Shown: piece after piece, positions 50,913-61,197 of the stretch
Position numbering within the stretch: position 1 is the stretch's first letter
How the letters are laid out: the number at the start of each line of letters is the position of its first letter
Source: Verrucomicrobiia bacterium
GTDB taxonomy: Bacteria > Zixibacteria > MSB-5A5 > DSPP01
DNA: 64,000 nt
Reading direction: 5' to 3'
Assembly: GCA_035574275.1 (NCBI GenBank)
Contig: DATLYY010000075.1
Span: 62,001-126,000, forward strand
Program-made: the position numbers and the translations under genes
Notes under the pieces: generated by a model
Seen by the model: the letters and a program-made list of their open reading frames with translations, nothing else
What the model was told of the DNA's origin: nothing
The model's database searches: none

Positions 50913-52364
50913 ATGGAATCGCCGACGGTTAGGGAACATCCGGGGGAACGGCTCTTCATCGGGGGGGCCTGGGTTTCCGGAGGAAACTTCCTCGAGGTGA
51001 CCGACAAGTTCACGGGCAAGCAAATAGCCGCCATCTCCACGGCCGACGAGGAGTTGGTGGAAATGGCCGTCCGCTCCGCGGAGGCCGGCTTTGCCGCCAT
51101 GAAAACCCTCCCCGCCATAAAACGCGCCGAATTGCTGGAGAAAATCGCCGGCGCCCTGCGCGAAGCGGCGGATGAATTCGGTGCGGGACTAATTGCCGAA
51201 GCGGGCAAGCCGGCCCGTCTGGCCCGCCAGGAAGTGGAACGGAGCATCCAGACCTTCAAATTTGCCGCCGAGGAAGCCAAGCGCATCCACGGCGAAACCG
51301 TACCGCTGGACGCCCAGAGCGGCTCGGAAAAAAAATTCGGTTTCTACCATCGTTTCCCCGTCGGCGTCGTCGCCGCCATCACCCCATTTAACTTCCCTTT
51401 GAATCTGGTCGCCCACAAACTCGCCCCTGCGCTCGCCGCCGGTTGCTCGGTTGTTCTCAAACCATCCTCCTTGACGCCGCTGACCGCCTTGAAGATCGCC
51501 AAAATTGTCGAATTCGCTGGCGCTCCGGCCGGCGCGTTCAACGTCTTGGTCGGCTCCGGAGGAACGGTCGGCAACTGGCTGGTAACCCATCCCAATGTGG
51601 CGATGGTCACCTTCACCGGCTCGGCCGAGGTGGGAAAAGAAATTCGCGCAAAAGCCGGGCTTAAGAAAACGCTTCTGGAACTGGGGAACAACTCCGCCGC
51701 CATTGTGGACGAGACCGCCGATCTGGACTGGGCGGCGCAAAGATGTGCCGCCGGGGCCTTTGCCTATGCCGGCCAGGTCTGCATCTCCCTCCAGCGGATT
51801 TACGTCGAAAAATCGGTCGCACAGCCCTTCGTCGATAAGCTGGTGAAGCTGGCCAAAAATCTCAAAACCGGCGACCCCAAACTGGGCACCACGGACGTCG
51901 GCCCCCTCATTTCAGAAGCGGACGCCCGCCGCGTGGAGGATTGGGTGGCGGAAGCCAAAGCGGCGGGAATGGAGGCCAAATGCGGCGGCCGCCGCAAGAA
52001 CGCATTCTACGAGCCGACCGTTTTATACGGCGACCCCTCCGGCTGCCGCATCGGCACGGAAGAGCTCTTCGGCCCGGCGGTCACCGTCACGCCGTATGAA
52101 AAATTTGAAGAAGCCACAGCCGCCGTCAACGCCACCCGCTACGGGCTGCAGGCCGCCATTTTCACCAAGAATTTGAACCGCGCCTTTGCCGCCTTCCGCG
52201 AACTGGAAGTCGGCGGCGTCATTATCAACGATTCCCCCGCCTACCGCGCCGATTTGATGCCCTACGGCGGCGTCAAGGAATCCGGCTCCGGCCGCGAAGG
52301 AGTGCGCTACGCCATCGAGGAAATGACCTGCCTCAAAATGGCCGCCCTGCATTTGCCGGAGTAA
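50913..52364 (+). CDS. NAD(P)-dependent aldehyde dehydrogenase
   Basis: The 483-residue ALDH has the nucleotide-binding and catalytic residues Asn160 (TPFNFPLNLVAHKLAPALA), Lys183 (VVLKPSSLTPL), Glu256 (LLELGNNSAAIV) and Cys290 (FAYAGQVCISLQRIYV). The usual ELGG is changed to ELGN. Overall it resembles the lactaldehyde/phosphonoacetaldehyde-type branch, oxidising small aldehydes to acids. The ATG is preceded by an A/T-rich stretch without a strong ribosome site. The exact substrate is unknown. Confidence 0.9.
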   Translation: MESPTVREHPGERLFIGGAWVSGGNFLEVTDKFTGKQIAAISTADEELVEMAVRSAEAGFAAMKTLPAIKRAELLEKIAGALREAADEFGAGLIAEAGKPARLARQEVERSIQTFKFAAEEAKRIHGETVPLDAQSGSEKKFGFYHRFPVGVVAAITPFNFPLNLVAHKLAPALAAGCSVVLKPSSLTPLTALKIAKIVEFAGAPAGAFNVLVGSGGTVGNWLVTHPNVAMVTFTGSAEVGKEIRAKAGLKKTLLELGNNSAAIVDETADLDWAAQRCAAGAFAYAGQVCISLQRIYVEKSVAQPFVDKLVKLAKNLKTGDPKLGTTDVGPLISEADARRVEDWVAEAKAAGMEAKCGGRRKNAFYEPTVLYGDPSGCRIGTEELFGPAVTVTPYEKFEEATAAVNATRYGLQAAIFTKNLNRAFAAFRELEVGGVIINDSPAYRADLMPYGGVKESGSGREGVRYAIEEMTCLKMAALHLPE

Positions 52365-52493
52365 CTGCCAACTTTCAAATCGTTCCCTTTCGCATTGCAA
52401 CAAGCTGACCTTCATTGGTTTAAATCAAAAACCTTCTTCTTCGCTCCCTTAGTGATGCTTGACGGAAATCAAGCGAGACGCTCTAAAAATCTC

Positions 52494-52521
52494 TTGACAC
52501 AGGGGGGCTGGTATTTATACT
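52494..52521 (+). promoter_or_regulatory. Strong promoter for the BNR/dockerin gene
   Basis: TTGACA (52494-52499), 16 bases, TATACT (52516-52521). Five of six -10 bases match the consensus. Confidence 0.8.
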
Positions 52522-52628
52522 AATAGAGTCAGTGGATTATCTAAATCTGCTGATTATATTAGTGTTAAGAGGTGAGGAGTGTTATAATGTGTCCGGTTCG
52601 CTGCGTATCAGAAGTAAAGGAGGATGGT

Positions 52629-54017
52629 ATGCGCATACCGTGCCGGGGCAGGAAAACGTGGGCGTTTCTCTTTTTAATTGTTATCGCTAACGCAACTTTG
52701 GTTTTTTCCCAACCCCCCAATATCTACACCTTCTCCGGCGATGTGGACCTGGGAGTGCAGTTCCTATTGGGTTTTCAAAGCTCAGGTCAGCATTACATCG
52801 GAGTGAGGGGGGACACGGTTTACGTGATAACCTCCAACGGCTGGACCTGGTGTTCAAAATCCACTGATGGAGGGCAAACCTTCGGTACGCCCGTGCGGGT
52901 CAATTCCACTGCAGAGGCCTACAATCCTTCGATGCGGGTAGATACAGGGGGAATAATCTATGTGGCCTATCAAGATGAATTTGCTGACATCCGATTTACC
53001 AAGTCCACGGATGGAGGGGTAACATTTATTCCGGGAGTTAAAGTCAATGATGACACCATCCCACAGGTCGGCCAGGAAAAGCCCGCCATTGCGGTCAATA
53101 ATAAAGGACAAATTTTCATTGCTTGGAACGATCAACGGAATATAGCTCGGCCCGGCCGAACGGTTTTTTCTGCAGCAAGTTTCGATGGAGGATTAATCTT
53201 CACCCCGAATGTTCAAGTGAGCGAACCCGATATTTCTGCGGGTGTCAGTGACATTGCCGCCGATGATAGTGGGAGAGTTTATGTCCTTTACGGAGGAGTA
53301 GCTATTGCTCGGAGTATTGATACTGGACAGAGTTTCCCATCCCGCACCTATATCACGGAGCCGTTATGGCTACTCGGTTTCACCAGTATGGCTGTCTCAG
53401 GACCCTTCGCGGGCATAGTCGGCGTTGCTGCACCACCTGATGACGTTTTTAAGACCTCAATTTGTTTTTCTGCCAGCTGCGACTACGGACAGACCTTTTC
53501 CCCCATTGTTTTAGTAAATGACGACAGCTTATCCGGCAATTCATACCCCTCGTTATTTTTTAACAACGGTGCATTTTTTGTAAGCTGGAACGGGGAGCGT
53601 TCAGGCCGATTTCGAGATATTTATTTCAGCTATAGTTCCGATACGGGTCAGACGTTTGCTCATAGCAAACAAGCCAACTCGGACACATTGACCGATGCGG
53701 TCTCTCCGTCGCTGGCCATAAATGAAGCAGGTAAGGCCTTTGTGGTATGGCTGGATCCACGGCGCGACCCCTGGTATGAGGAGGATTGGCATCCTTTTGT
53801 GGCAGTTGGCAACCCTACTTATATAAAAGGGGATTTAAACTTGGATCTTATTTTATCAATAGCCGATGTTGTTACACTTATTAACGTAGTTTTTTTGAAT
53901 TCTTCTTTTCCTGCGCCCTTCGAAAATGCAGATGGAAATTGCGACGGGATTTTGCGACCCGTCGATGTAGTGTTGGAATTGCAAGCGGTCTTTTTAGAAC
54001 AGGATTTTCCTTGTTAA
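52629..54017 (+). CDS. Secreted BNR/Asp-box repeat protein with C-terminal dockerin
   Basis: The 462-residue protein has a signal peptide (TWAFLFLIVIANATLVFSQ) and six Asp-box-like repeats of a sialidase-type beta-propeller, such as STDGGQTFGTPVRVN, STDGGVTFIPGVKVN, SCDYGQTFSPIVLVND and SSDTGQTFAHSKQAN. The C-terminus is a dockerin-like pair of calcium loops (GDLNLDLILSIADVVTLINV and NADGNCDGILRPVDVVLELQ). The catalytic sialidase residues are not evident. ATG 52629 has AAGGAGG upstream; ATG 52587 and 52572 are less likely. The gene uses more A/T-ending codons than its neighbours. Confidence 0.8.
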   Translation: MRIPCRGRKTWAFLFLIVIANATLVFSQPPNIYTFSGDVDLGVQFLLGFQSSGQHYIGVRGDTVYVITSNGWTWCSKSTDGGQTFGTPVRVNSTAEAYNPSMRVDTGGIIYVAYQDEFADIRFTKSTDGGVTFIPGVKVNDDTIPQVGQEKPAIAVNNKGQIFIAWNDQRNIARPGRTVFSAASFDGGLIFTPNVQVSEPDISAGVSDIAADDSGRVYVLYGGVAIARSIDTGQSFPSRTYITEPLWLLGFTSMAVSGPFAGIVGVAAPPDDVFKTSICFSASCDYGQTFSPIVLVNDDSLSGNSYPSLFFNNGAFFVSWNGERSGRFRDIYFSYSSDTGQTFAHSKQANSDTLTDAVSPSLAINEAGKAFVVWLDPRRDPWYEEDWHPFVAVGNPTYIKGDLNLDLILSIADVVTLINVVFLNSSFPAPFENADGNCDGILRPVDVVLELQAVFLEQDFPC

Positions 54018-54156
54018 CAGAGATGTTTTATGATACACCTCGCAAAATGGCATCCCTTTAGTTGTAGTCCTCCGCCCGAACAAAACAAGAGAAGCATTCT
54101 GGATTCAATCAGTTTTTTTGTAACCAGTTTTAATTGGGAATTAAATGGGAGGATTT

Positions 54157-56678
54157 ATGAAAAAGATTGGATTTGCTTTCGGGACTTTGGCTTTGGTTTT
54201 TGGTCTCCTGAATCCGGGATGGAGTCAGGACCAAATTCCCGGCCAAATTTATGTAAGCTTCAAGCCGAACAGAGTGACACTCGAGACGGACACCAGTGGC
54301 TTTATGGTATGCCACATTGACTACCTCGATTCGGTAAATTTAGCAAACGAACTGCAGGCGATCTTCAACGTGAACTGCGGCGATTGCCCGCTTTTGGAAA
54401 ACGATTATATAGCGGTCTTTCCGGACAGCGCCGACATTCCCGACTTGGTTGACGCCTATCTGGCGGATACCAACGTTATATGGGCGGGCGCTCGATATTT
54501 TCCGGTTTTTGATTTCACCCCCAACGATTCCTTTTTCGCCAAGCCCTCGCCATCGGCAACACCTTCCAGCTACCAGTGGCCGCTGGATTCCGCTCACCTG
54601 CAAATGGAAAAGGCCTGGGACATTACCAAAGGAGATACTGGCGTGGTTATCGCCATTCTGGACAGTTGGCACGCTTGGCGGCACCCGGATTTGGAGACGA
54701 CCGCTTGGCTTAACTACGGCGAAGATAGGAACGGAAATGGCCAATTCGACCCCGAGCCGTATCCCACCGGCGATCTGGACAGCGTGGATAATGACAATGA
54801 CGGGTATATTGACAACATGCTTGGTTATCATTTTGACGCTGTTGACAGTAATAATGAATTGGTTATTTGTAATCCGAATCCGGAGCCGATTCTTAACTCA
54901 CAATGGGATAGTAACCTTGTACCGCAATATCCGCACCTCCAGCCTTTCAAGCACGGTACTTGGACTTGGGGCACCGTGGCCGCCAAAACCCACAACTATC
55001 GGGGGGTGGCCGGGGCTGGATTTAACTGTCGAGTGCTGCCGGTTGGCTTCGACAATTATGCGCCGGTAGGTCCCGCCTTTTGCTACTTGTTGCAAATGAA
55101 GCTCCAACACGGCATCCCTCATATCGTCAATATGAGCTTTAGGGTCACACCCGCGACCCCAAACGACACCGTTCTTGTGGATTCCCTCTACGGTTTGGGG
55201 GTCGTCCTTATTGGGGCCGCAGGGAATGATTTTGGCCGTGAGGTTGCCAATTTCCCCGCTGGGCGCCCGAAGGTGATATCCGTGGCGGCTACGGATAGCA
55301 ACGATTACAGGGCGCATTTCTCGACCATTGATACTACCGTTGACCTTTCGGCGCCGGGTTTCAATTATATGACACAAATTGACTTTGATATTGATAGTAA
55401 CAAAGTGGTGGGGTATGGATACGCTTCCGTGGATAGTTCCTACACCCCGCCCTATTTTATTAAGGGAACCTCCTTCTCTGCTCCTCTCGTTGCCGGAGTT
55501 GCCGGTCTGGTGCGTTCGCTTTTCCCATCTTGGTCGGTGGACGAAATTATGGCCAAAATAAGAAGCTCAACGGACTCCATACAGTATCACTCCCAAGCGG
55601 ATAGAGATTCGTTAGCTGGAAAATTTGGCACCGGCCGTCTGAACGCCTACAAGGCGGTCACCTTCTTCGGGAACATTCCCAACTCGGCCAACGACACCAC
55701 GCTGGACGGGGTGGTTTACGTCTCCGGGGATATAACGGTACCGGCCGGAAAGACCCTGACTTTAACGGCAGGAACGTCCTTGAAGTTTGTTTCTGGGGAC
55801 GTGATGCCTTCCACCGGCAATCCGAGTCCGGGGAAGGGGCAGTTAATCGTCAAGGGAACCTTGACCTGTCTGGGAAGTGTGTCGGATTCAATCATTCTAA
55901 CTTCGTTTCAGTCCTCGCCCCAAGCGGGGACTGGGCCGGGATTTTGATTGATACGAATGGCAGGGCGAATATCGAGTTCACCCGTTTCAGCTATGCCGAC
56001 ACCGCTTTGGCTGTTTGCGGAGATACGGCCACGGTGGTAGTGTATAATTCCACGTTCAATTATTTCAACGGGGCGGCGGTTTCGAGTAGAAGCTACAAGA
56101 CCAAACTGGGCGGGATATATCCGGTTCCGAATCCCCCGGATTGCGGCAGAAATAATTTCCTGATGAACACGGCCACTTCGGGGGCGAAGGCGGTGATTAA
56201 GACAACCTCTCCCGGTGGAACCTTGAAAGCGGAAGGGAACTGGTGGGATTCCGTGCCGCCGCCCAGCAGCTATTTTTCGGGCAACGTGGACAGAACGCCG
56301 TATTTGACGGGAGTGGCCACGCCCGATTCCTGCAATGCGGGCGGGCAGTTTTCAGAACCCCCACCGGAGGAAAAAGTGGCCGTCCGGCCAATCGTGCCCA
56401 CCCACTTTGAGCTGGCCCAGAATTATCCCAACCCGTTCAATCTCACGGCTACCATCGAATATGCTTTGCCTCAAGCGGTGAAGGTGGAGTTGAAGGTATT
56501 CAACATTCTCGGACAAGTAGTGCGTACACTGGTGGACGAAGAAAAACCGGTCGGCTATCATCAGGTTGTTTGGGATGGGAAAGACCAAACGGGACAGCCC
56601 GTTTCATCCGGCATCTACTTGTATCAAATCAAAGCCGGGGATTATGTTGAAACCAAGAAAATGCACTTGCTGAAATAA
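54157..56678 (+). pseudogene. Secreted subtilisin-like (S8) protease with frameshift at 55926-55929
   Basis: The first frame (54157-55947) encodes a signal peptide (FGTLALVFGLLNPGWSQ) and an S8 domain with Asp169 (VVIAILDSWHAWRHPDLE), His266 (KHGTWTWGTVAA), Asn (GAAGNDFGRE) and Ser439 (KGTSFSAPLVAGVAGL). A beta domain follows, then the frame stops at 55945-55947. A -1 shift at GGGG (55926-55929) joins it smoothly (AGDWAGILIDTNGRA) to the second frame, up to 56678. That part ends in a T9SS/FlgD-like domain (HFELAQNYPNPFNLTATIEY ... SSGIYLYQIKAG). The start has GGAGG five bases upstream. Whole product is about 840 residues. Confidence 0.75.
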
Positions 56679-56696
56679 TTCTCCTTGCTTCCAAGA

Positions 56697-56726
56697 AAGC
56701 CGCTCCGCTTGGAGCGGCTTTTTTTT
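56697..56726 (+). terminator. Rho-independent terminator after the subtilase
   Basis: AAGCCGCTCC (56697-56706) pairs with GGAGCGGCTT (56711-56720) around GCTT, followed by a T-run. Confidence 0.93.
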
Positions 56727-56871
56727 GAAATTTTACAGAGTTGCAAAAACACAACAAAATGTGCGGCACTTTTGTCACGCCCAGAAAAAGAGGATTTTCT
56801 GCAGTCAGGCATTTCCGCCCCCCCTTCACCCCTTGCCAAAGCCCGCCAAAAAACTTTTCTTGTAATTTGAA

Positions 56872-58266
56872 ATGAACAAAACCCAGCGCACGATTAAAGC
56901 GCCCGTTTCCATTTCCGGCGTGGGGCTGCACACCGGCAACCAGACCAACCTGACCTTCAAGCCGGCCCCCATCGACTCCGGCGTGACCTTCGTCCGCACG
57001 GATTTGGAGGGAAAGCCGGAAATCGCCGCCCATATCTCCAACGTGGTGGATATCCTGCGCGGCACCACCATCGCCAAAGGGGAGGTCAAGGTCTATACGG
57101 TGGAGCACGTAATGGCGGCTTTGGCCGGGCTGGAAATCGACAACGTGATAGTCGAGTTGGACAACAACGAGCCCCCCGTCGGCGACGGTTCGGCCATGCC
57201 CTTCATCGAAATTCTGCAAAAAGCCGAAATTGTCGACCAGGACGCCCCCCGCAAGTTTTTGGAAGTGGAAACCCCGATTTCTCATTCGATGCCCGACCGC
57301 CACGTCGACCTGGTGGTCCTGCCGTCGGATGATTTCCGCGTGACTTTTTTGGTGGACTACAAAAACCCCGCCCTGGGCACCCAGTACACCTCGATGGTCT
57401 CGCTGAAGGATGAGTTCGTGAAGGACTTCGCCCCCTCCCGCACGTTTTGTTTCCTGTCGGAAGTGGAAAGTTTGGCCAAACTCGGGCTTATCAAAGGGGG
57501 CAATATGTCCAACGCCGTGGTGATTTGCGACGACGGCGTCGGCCCGGACGACCTGAAACGTCTGAAAAAGATGCTCGCCTTGAAGGATGACCTCTTCATC
57601 GGCAAAAACGGGCTGATGAACGACGTTCCGCTCCGCTTTCCCAACGAACCCTGCCGCCATAAGGCGCTCGATTTGATTGGGGATTTGGCCTTGCTCGGCG
57701 TGCCGTTGAAAGCCCACGTTTTGGCGGCAAGAAGCGGACACGCCGCCAACGTGGAGTTGGCCAAAAAACTCCACTCCCTCTACGAAAAAGAACAAATCAA
57801 GGCCAAGTATCAAAAGGAGCAAAAAACCGAATATTTGCTGGATATCCGCGCCATTCAGGAAATTTTGCCCCACCGCTATCCGTTTTTGTTGATTGACCGG
57901 GTGATTGATTTGGATCCCAAGAAAAAAGTCGTGGCGATAAAAAACGTGACCATTAACGAGCCTTTCTTTCAGGGGCATTTCCCCGGCCATCCGGTGATGC
58001 CGGGGGTTCTGATTGTGGAGGCAATGGCCCAGGCCGGCGGCTTCTTGATGCTCCACGCCGTCCCCGATCCCAAAAAAACCGTGGCCTACTTTCTGGGGAT
58101 GGATGCCGTCCGCTTCCGCAAGCCGGTCGTTCCCGGCGACACGCTGCGGCTGGAAGTGGAAATGCTCTCGATGCGCCGCGGCACCTGCAAAATCTCCGGC
58201 AAAACCTACGTGGGGGAGGCCTTGGTGGCGGAAGCGGAAATGATGGCCGCCATTGTGGACAAGTAA
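56872..58266 (+). CDS. lpxC-fabZ: Fused LpxC deacetylase - FabZ dehydratase
   Basis: The 464-residue fusion carries LpxC (about 1-315) with zinc ligands His79 ([16 protein letters not shown]), His263 and Asp267 ([16 protein letters not shown]) and catalytic His290 ([13 protein letters not shown]). FabZ follows (about 320-464; [38 protein letters not shown]). LpxC commits UDP-acyl-GlcNAc to lipid A; FabZ supplies hydroxyacyl chains for fatty acid synthesis. The fusion is known in Bacteroidetes and Chlorobi. It opens the lipid A operon that runs to lpxK. Confidence 0.95.
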   Translation: MNKTQRTIKAPVSISGVGLHTGNQTNLTFKPAPIDSGVTFVRTDLEGKPEIAAHISNVVDILRGTTIAKGEVKVYTVEHVMAALAGLEIDNVIVELDNNEPPVGDGSAMPFIEILQKAEIVDQDAPRKFLEVETPISHSMPDRHVDLVVLPSDDFRVTFLVDYKNPALGTQYTSMVSLKDEFVKDFAPSRTFCFLSEVESLAKLGLIKGGNMSNAVVICDDGVGPDDLKRLKKMLALKDDLFIGKNGLMNDVPLRFPNEPCRHKALDLIGDLALLGVPLKAHVLAARSGHAANVELAKKLHSLYEKEQIKAKYQKEQKTEYLLDIRAIQEILPHRYPFLLIDRVIDLDPKKKVVAIKNVTINEPFFQGHFPGHPVMPGVLIVEAMAQAGGFLMLHAVPDPKKTVAYFLGMDAVRFRKPVVPGDTLRLEVEMLSMRRGTCKISGKTYVGEALVAEAEMMAAIVDK

Positions 58267-58284
58267 GTGCTGAAAGAAAGCGTA

Positions 58285-59061
58285 ATGGAATCGATGATTC
58301 ACCCCACGGCTATTGTTTCTCCAAATGCCCGTCTCGCTGCGGATGTGGAGATCGGGCCGTACACGGTGATTGCGGACGACGTTGAAATCGGCCCGAAAAC
58401 CAAAATCGCTTCCAGCTGCTTTATCGATAACGGCGCCCGCATCGGCGCCGAGGTGGAAATTTACCACGGCGCGGTGGTCTCCGGCCGCCCCCAGGACTTG
58501 AAATTCGCCGGGGAGAAAAGCTTTTTTTTCGTGGGGGACAAAACCATAATCCGGGAATACGTCACCCTGCACCGCGGCACCTCCGCCACCGGTAAATCAA
58601 CGGTCGGGAAAAACTGTTTACTCATGGCCTATACCCACGTGGCCCACGACTGCCGGGTGGGGGACAATGTGATTATGGCCAATGTCGCCCAGTTGGGGGG
58701 GCACGTCGAAATCGGCGACTGGGCCATCATCGGCGGCGGCACCGTGGTGCACCAGTTCTGCAAAATCGGCCCCCACGTAATGGTCGGCGGCGGCTTCCGC
58801 ATCACCCAGGACTTGGTGCCGTACGCCCTAGCGGCCGGCTATCCGCTGCGGGTGGTGGGGATCAACAAAATCGGCCTGGAACGCCGCGGTTTTCAAAAGG
58901 AAACAATCGCCGCCTTGGAAAAGGCCTTCCGCTATCTTTTCCGCGGAAAATTGAACACTTCTCAAGCTGTGGAAAAAGTCAAAGCTGAATTTGACTCCCT
59001 GCCGGAGATAAGGATTCTTCTGGACTTTATCGCCGGTGCCGAACGGGGTTTGATTAAGTGA
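58285..59061 (+). CDS. lpxA: UDP-GlcNAc acyltransferase LpxA
   Basis: The 258-residue protein consists of left-handed beta-helix hexapeptide repeats (IHPTAIVSPNARLAADVEIG, GDNVIMANVAQLGGHVEIG) and a helical C-terminus. The catalytic His is in TYTHVAHDCRVG-like context (AYTHVAHDCRVGDNVIMAN). It adds the first hydroxyacyl chain to UDP-GlcNAc, or to its 3-amino analogue if the next gene works as suspected. ATG 58285 was chosen; GTG 58267 and ATG 58294 are alternatives. Confidence 0.95.
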   Translation: MESMIHPTAIVSPNARLAADVEIGPYTVIADDVEIGPKTKIASSCFIDNGARIGAEVEIYHGAVVSGRPQDLKFAGEKSFFFVGDKTIIREYVTLHRGTSATGKSTVGKNCLLMAYTHVAHDCRVGDNVIMANVAQLGGHVEIGDWAIIGGGTVVHQFCKIGPHVMVGGGFRITQDLVPYALAAGYPLRVVGINKIGLERRGFQKETIAALEKAFRYLFRGKLNTSQAVEKVKAEFDSLPEIRILLDFIAGAERGLIK

Positions 59062-60047
59062 AAATCGGCCTCGTGGGGTTGGGGCACTTGGGTCGGCTCC
59101 ATTTGAAAAGCTGGCTCGGTCTCCCCAAAGTCGAAGTCACGGGTATTTACGACATTGACCCGGTCAAGACCAAAACCGCCGCGTCCGACTTCGGCGTCCG
59201 GCCCGCCGCCAGCTTCGAGGAACTGGTGGAAAAATCGGAGGCCGTAGATTTGGTCACGCCGACGATTACCCATTTTGAGCTGGGAAAAAGGGTTTTGGAA
59301 TCGGGCAAAAACCTTTTCGTCGAAAAACCCCTGACTTCGTATGTGGACGAAGCCGAGCGGCTTATCGAAATCTCCGAGCAAACGGGACGGCTCCTTTTCA
59401 TCGGCCATATCGAGCGCTTCAACCCCGCCTTCGAAAAGCTGCTTTCCTTCTCGCCGGAACCCTTGTTTATCGAAGTCCACCGCCTGGCCTCTTTTTCCCC
59501 CCGCAATTTGGATGTCGATGTGGTTTTGGATTTGATGATTCACGATCTCGATTTGGTTCTGAAACTGGTCCAAAGCAAACCGGTAGAAGTCCGCTCCTCG
59601 CTGGCCCCCGTGCTTTCCGCCCAGCCGGATATTGCCAACGCCCGCATCCTTTTCGAAAATGGATGCGTCGCCAATCTGACTGCCAGCCGCATCTCGGTCG
59701 CTAAAATGCGCAAGTTCCGGCTCTTTCAAAAAGAGGCCTATTTTTCCGTCGATTTGCTCGAAAAAACCTTGGAAGCGTATGTGCTTTTGCCGAATGCCGC
59801 GCACATCCCCCCCGAGGATTTGGTGCGGTTGCCCCTTTCCTTCGGCGAGCGCTCCATCGCCATGACCCAGTTCCAGCCCACCGCGGAAAGTGACATGCTC
59901 ACTGCGGAACTTTCCGAATTTGTCGCCGCCTGCCAGAAGCGGGGCACACCGCGCGTCACTCCCGAAGAGGCGATGGAGGCGGTCCGGCTGGCGCAGAAGG
60001 TGACCAAGGCCGGGCTCACCTCGCTGGCCGTTCTGCAGAATGCCTGA
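59058..60047 (+). CDS. Gfo/Idh/MocA-family oxidoreductase (GnnA-like candidate)
   Basis: The 329-residue protein has the N-terminal Rossmann motif (KIGLVGLGHLGRLHLKSWL) and the Gfo/Idh signature KNLFVEKPLTSYVDEAERLI, with Lys in EKP. The GTG start overlaps the lpxA stop, and the stop lies inside lpxB, so it is fully part of the lipid A operon. In Acidithiobacillus and Leptospira a protein of this family, GnnA, oxidises UDP-GlcNAc at C3 so that GnnB can add an amine. No GnnB aminotransferase is present in this cluster, so the function is uncertain. Confidence 0.85.
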   Translation: MKIGLVGLGHLGRLHLKSWLGLPKVEVTGIYDIDPVKTKTAASDFGVRPAASFEELVEKSEAVDLVTPTITHFELGKRVLESGKNLFVEKPLTSYVDEAERLIEISEQTGRLLFIGHIERFNPAFEKLLSFSPEPLFIEVHRLASFSPRNLDVDVVLDLMIHDLDLVLKLVQSKPVEVRSSLAPVLSAQPDIANARILFENGCVANLTASRISVAKMRKFRLFQKEAYFSVDLLEKTLEAYVLLPNAAHIPPEDLVRLPLSFGERSIAMTQFQPTAESDMLTAELSEFVAACQKRGTPRVTPEEAMEAVRLAQKVTKAGLTSLAVLQNA

Positions 60048-61170
60048 AGTTTTCATCTCCGCCGGCGAGGCCTCCGGCGATTTTCTGGCCGGAGCGCTGG
60101 TGGCGGAGATGAAGAAAATCCATCCCAATCTGAACTTTTCCGGCCTGGGCGGCCCCTCCCTGCGTTCCGCAGGAATACAGACGCTATACGATATCAATGA
60201 TTTGGGCGTGGTCGGCTTCTGGGAAGTGGCCAAAAAAATCCGCTTCTTTCGCAAGGTTCTCTCCCAGGTCAAAACCGAACTGCAGACCCGAAAACCGGAC
60301 TTGGTTCTCCTGGTCGACTACCCCGGAATGAATTTGAAAATCGCCCGACTGGCCAAATCGCTGGGGCTTAAGGTCGGCTACTTCGTCTCCCCCCAGTTCT
60401 GGGCCTGGAAGGAAGGTCGGGTGGAAGCGGTCAAAAAAAACGTGGACAAAATGGTGGTGCTTTTCCTTTTCGAAATCGATTTCTACAAAAAGCACGGCCT
60501 CGAGGCCGAATGCTACGGCCACCCCTTTCTTGATCTGGTCAAGCCGGAAATCCCCAAAGCGGAGTTTTTCCGGCAAAACGGCCTCGACCCCCTGCTTCCT
60601 TTGATTTCCTTCTTCCCCGGTTCCCGCAAACAGCAGTTGGAACGGCACCTCCCCTTGATTTTCCAAACCCTTTCCCGTTTGAAAGCCGACGGTCTTCGCT
60701 TTCAAAGCTGCTGGGGTCTGGCGCCGGGACTTTCAAAAGAATGCTCGGCGCAAATGTTGCCCGAAGAGTTCAAACCGGAGGTCAAGCTCATCGACCAAAG
60801 GCGTTACAGTTTGATGGCCGCCTCCGACTTCGCCCTTTCCTCCGTCGGCACAATCACGTTGGAGCTCGCCTTGCTGCAAACCCCCTTTCTGATTTTCTAC
60901 AAAACCTCCCCGTTGACCTACTTTCTGGCCAAGCGCTGGGTCAAACTGCCTTACGTGGGACTGGTAAACCTCGTTGCTGAAAAGAAAATCGTCCCGGAGT
61001 TTCTGCAAAGCGAAGCCATGCCGGAAAAACTGGCCGAATCCGCGTACTTTTATTTGAAGGAGCCTTTGCTGTCCGCGCGGCTGAAAGAAAAGCTGGCAAC
61101 GGTTCGCGAAAACTTGGGCTCCCCCGGCGCGCTCCCCAAAATCGCCGCCTCTTTTTGCCGGCTTGTCTAA
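60040..61170 (+). CDS. lpxB: Lipid A disaccharide synthase LpxB
   Basis: The 376-residue GT19 enzyme shows FISAGEASGDFLAGALVAEM, VDYPGMNLKIARLAKSLGLK, SPQFWAWKEGRVEAVKKNVD and AASDFALSSVGTITLELALL, all typical of LpxB. It joins UDP-diacyl-glucosamine and lipid X. It overlaps the Gfo/Idh gene by eight bases. A LpxD and an LpxH/I gene are not in the window. Confidence 0.95.
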   Translation: MPEVFISAGEASGDFLAGALVAEMKKIHPNLNFSGLGGPSLRSAGIQTLYDINDLGVVGFWEVAKKIRFFRKVLSQVKTELQTRKPDLVLLVDYPGMNLKIARLAKSLGLKVGYFVSPQFWAWKEGRVEAVKKNVDKMVVLFLFEIDFYKKHGLEAECYGHPFLDLVKPEIPKAEFFRQNGLDPLLPLISFFPGSRKQQLERHLPLIFQTLSRLKADGLRFQSCWGLAPGLSKECSAQMLPEEFKPEVKLIDQRRYSLMAASDFALSSVGTITLELALLQTPFLIFYKTSPLTYFLAKRWVKLPYVGLVNLVAEKKIVPEFLQSEAMPEKLAESAYFYLKEPLLSARLKEKLATVRENLGSPGALPKIAASFCRLV

Positions 61171-61197
61171 ATAAAGCCTTTTGCTTTACTTCCTTTT

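Noticed and set aside
56629-58572. Very long open frame (647 codons) on the minus strand across lpxC-fabZ
   Set aside because: It mirrors the coding frame of lpxC-fabZ, has a composition rich in His, Gly and Gln typical of antisense frames in GC-rich genes, and shows no domain.
58962-60272. 436-codon minus-strand open frame over the Gfo/Idh and lpxB genes
   Set aside because: Antisense shadow with low-complexity composition; the plus-strand genes are certain.
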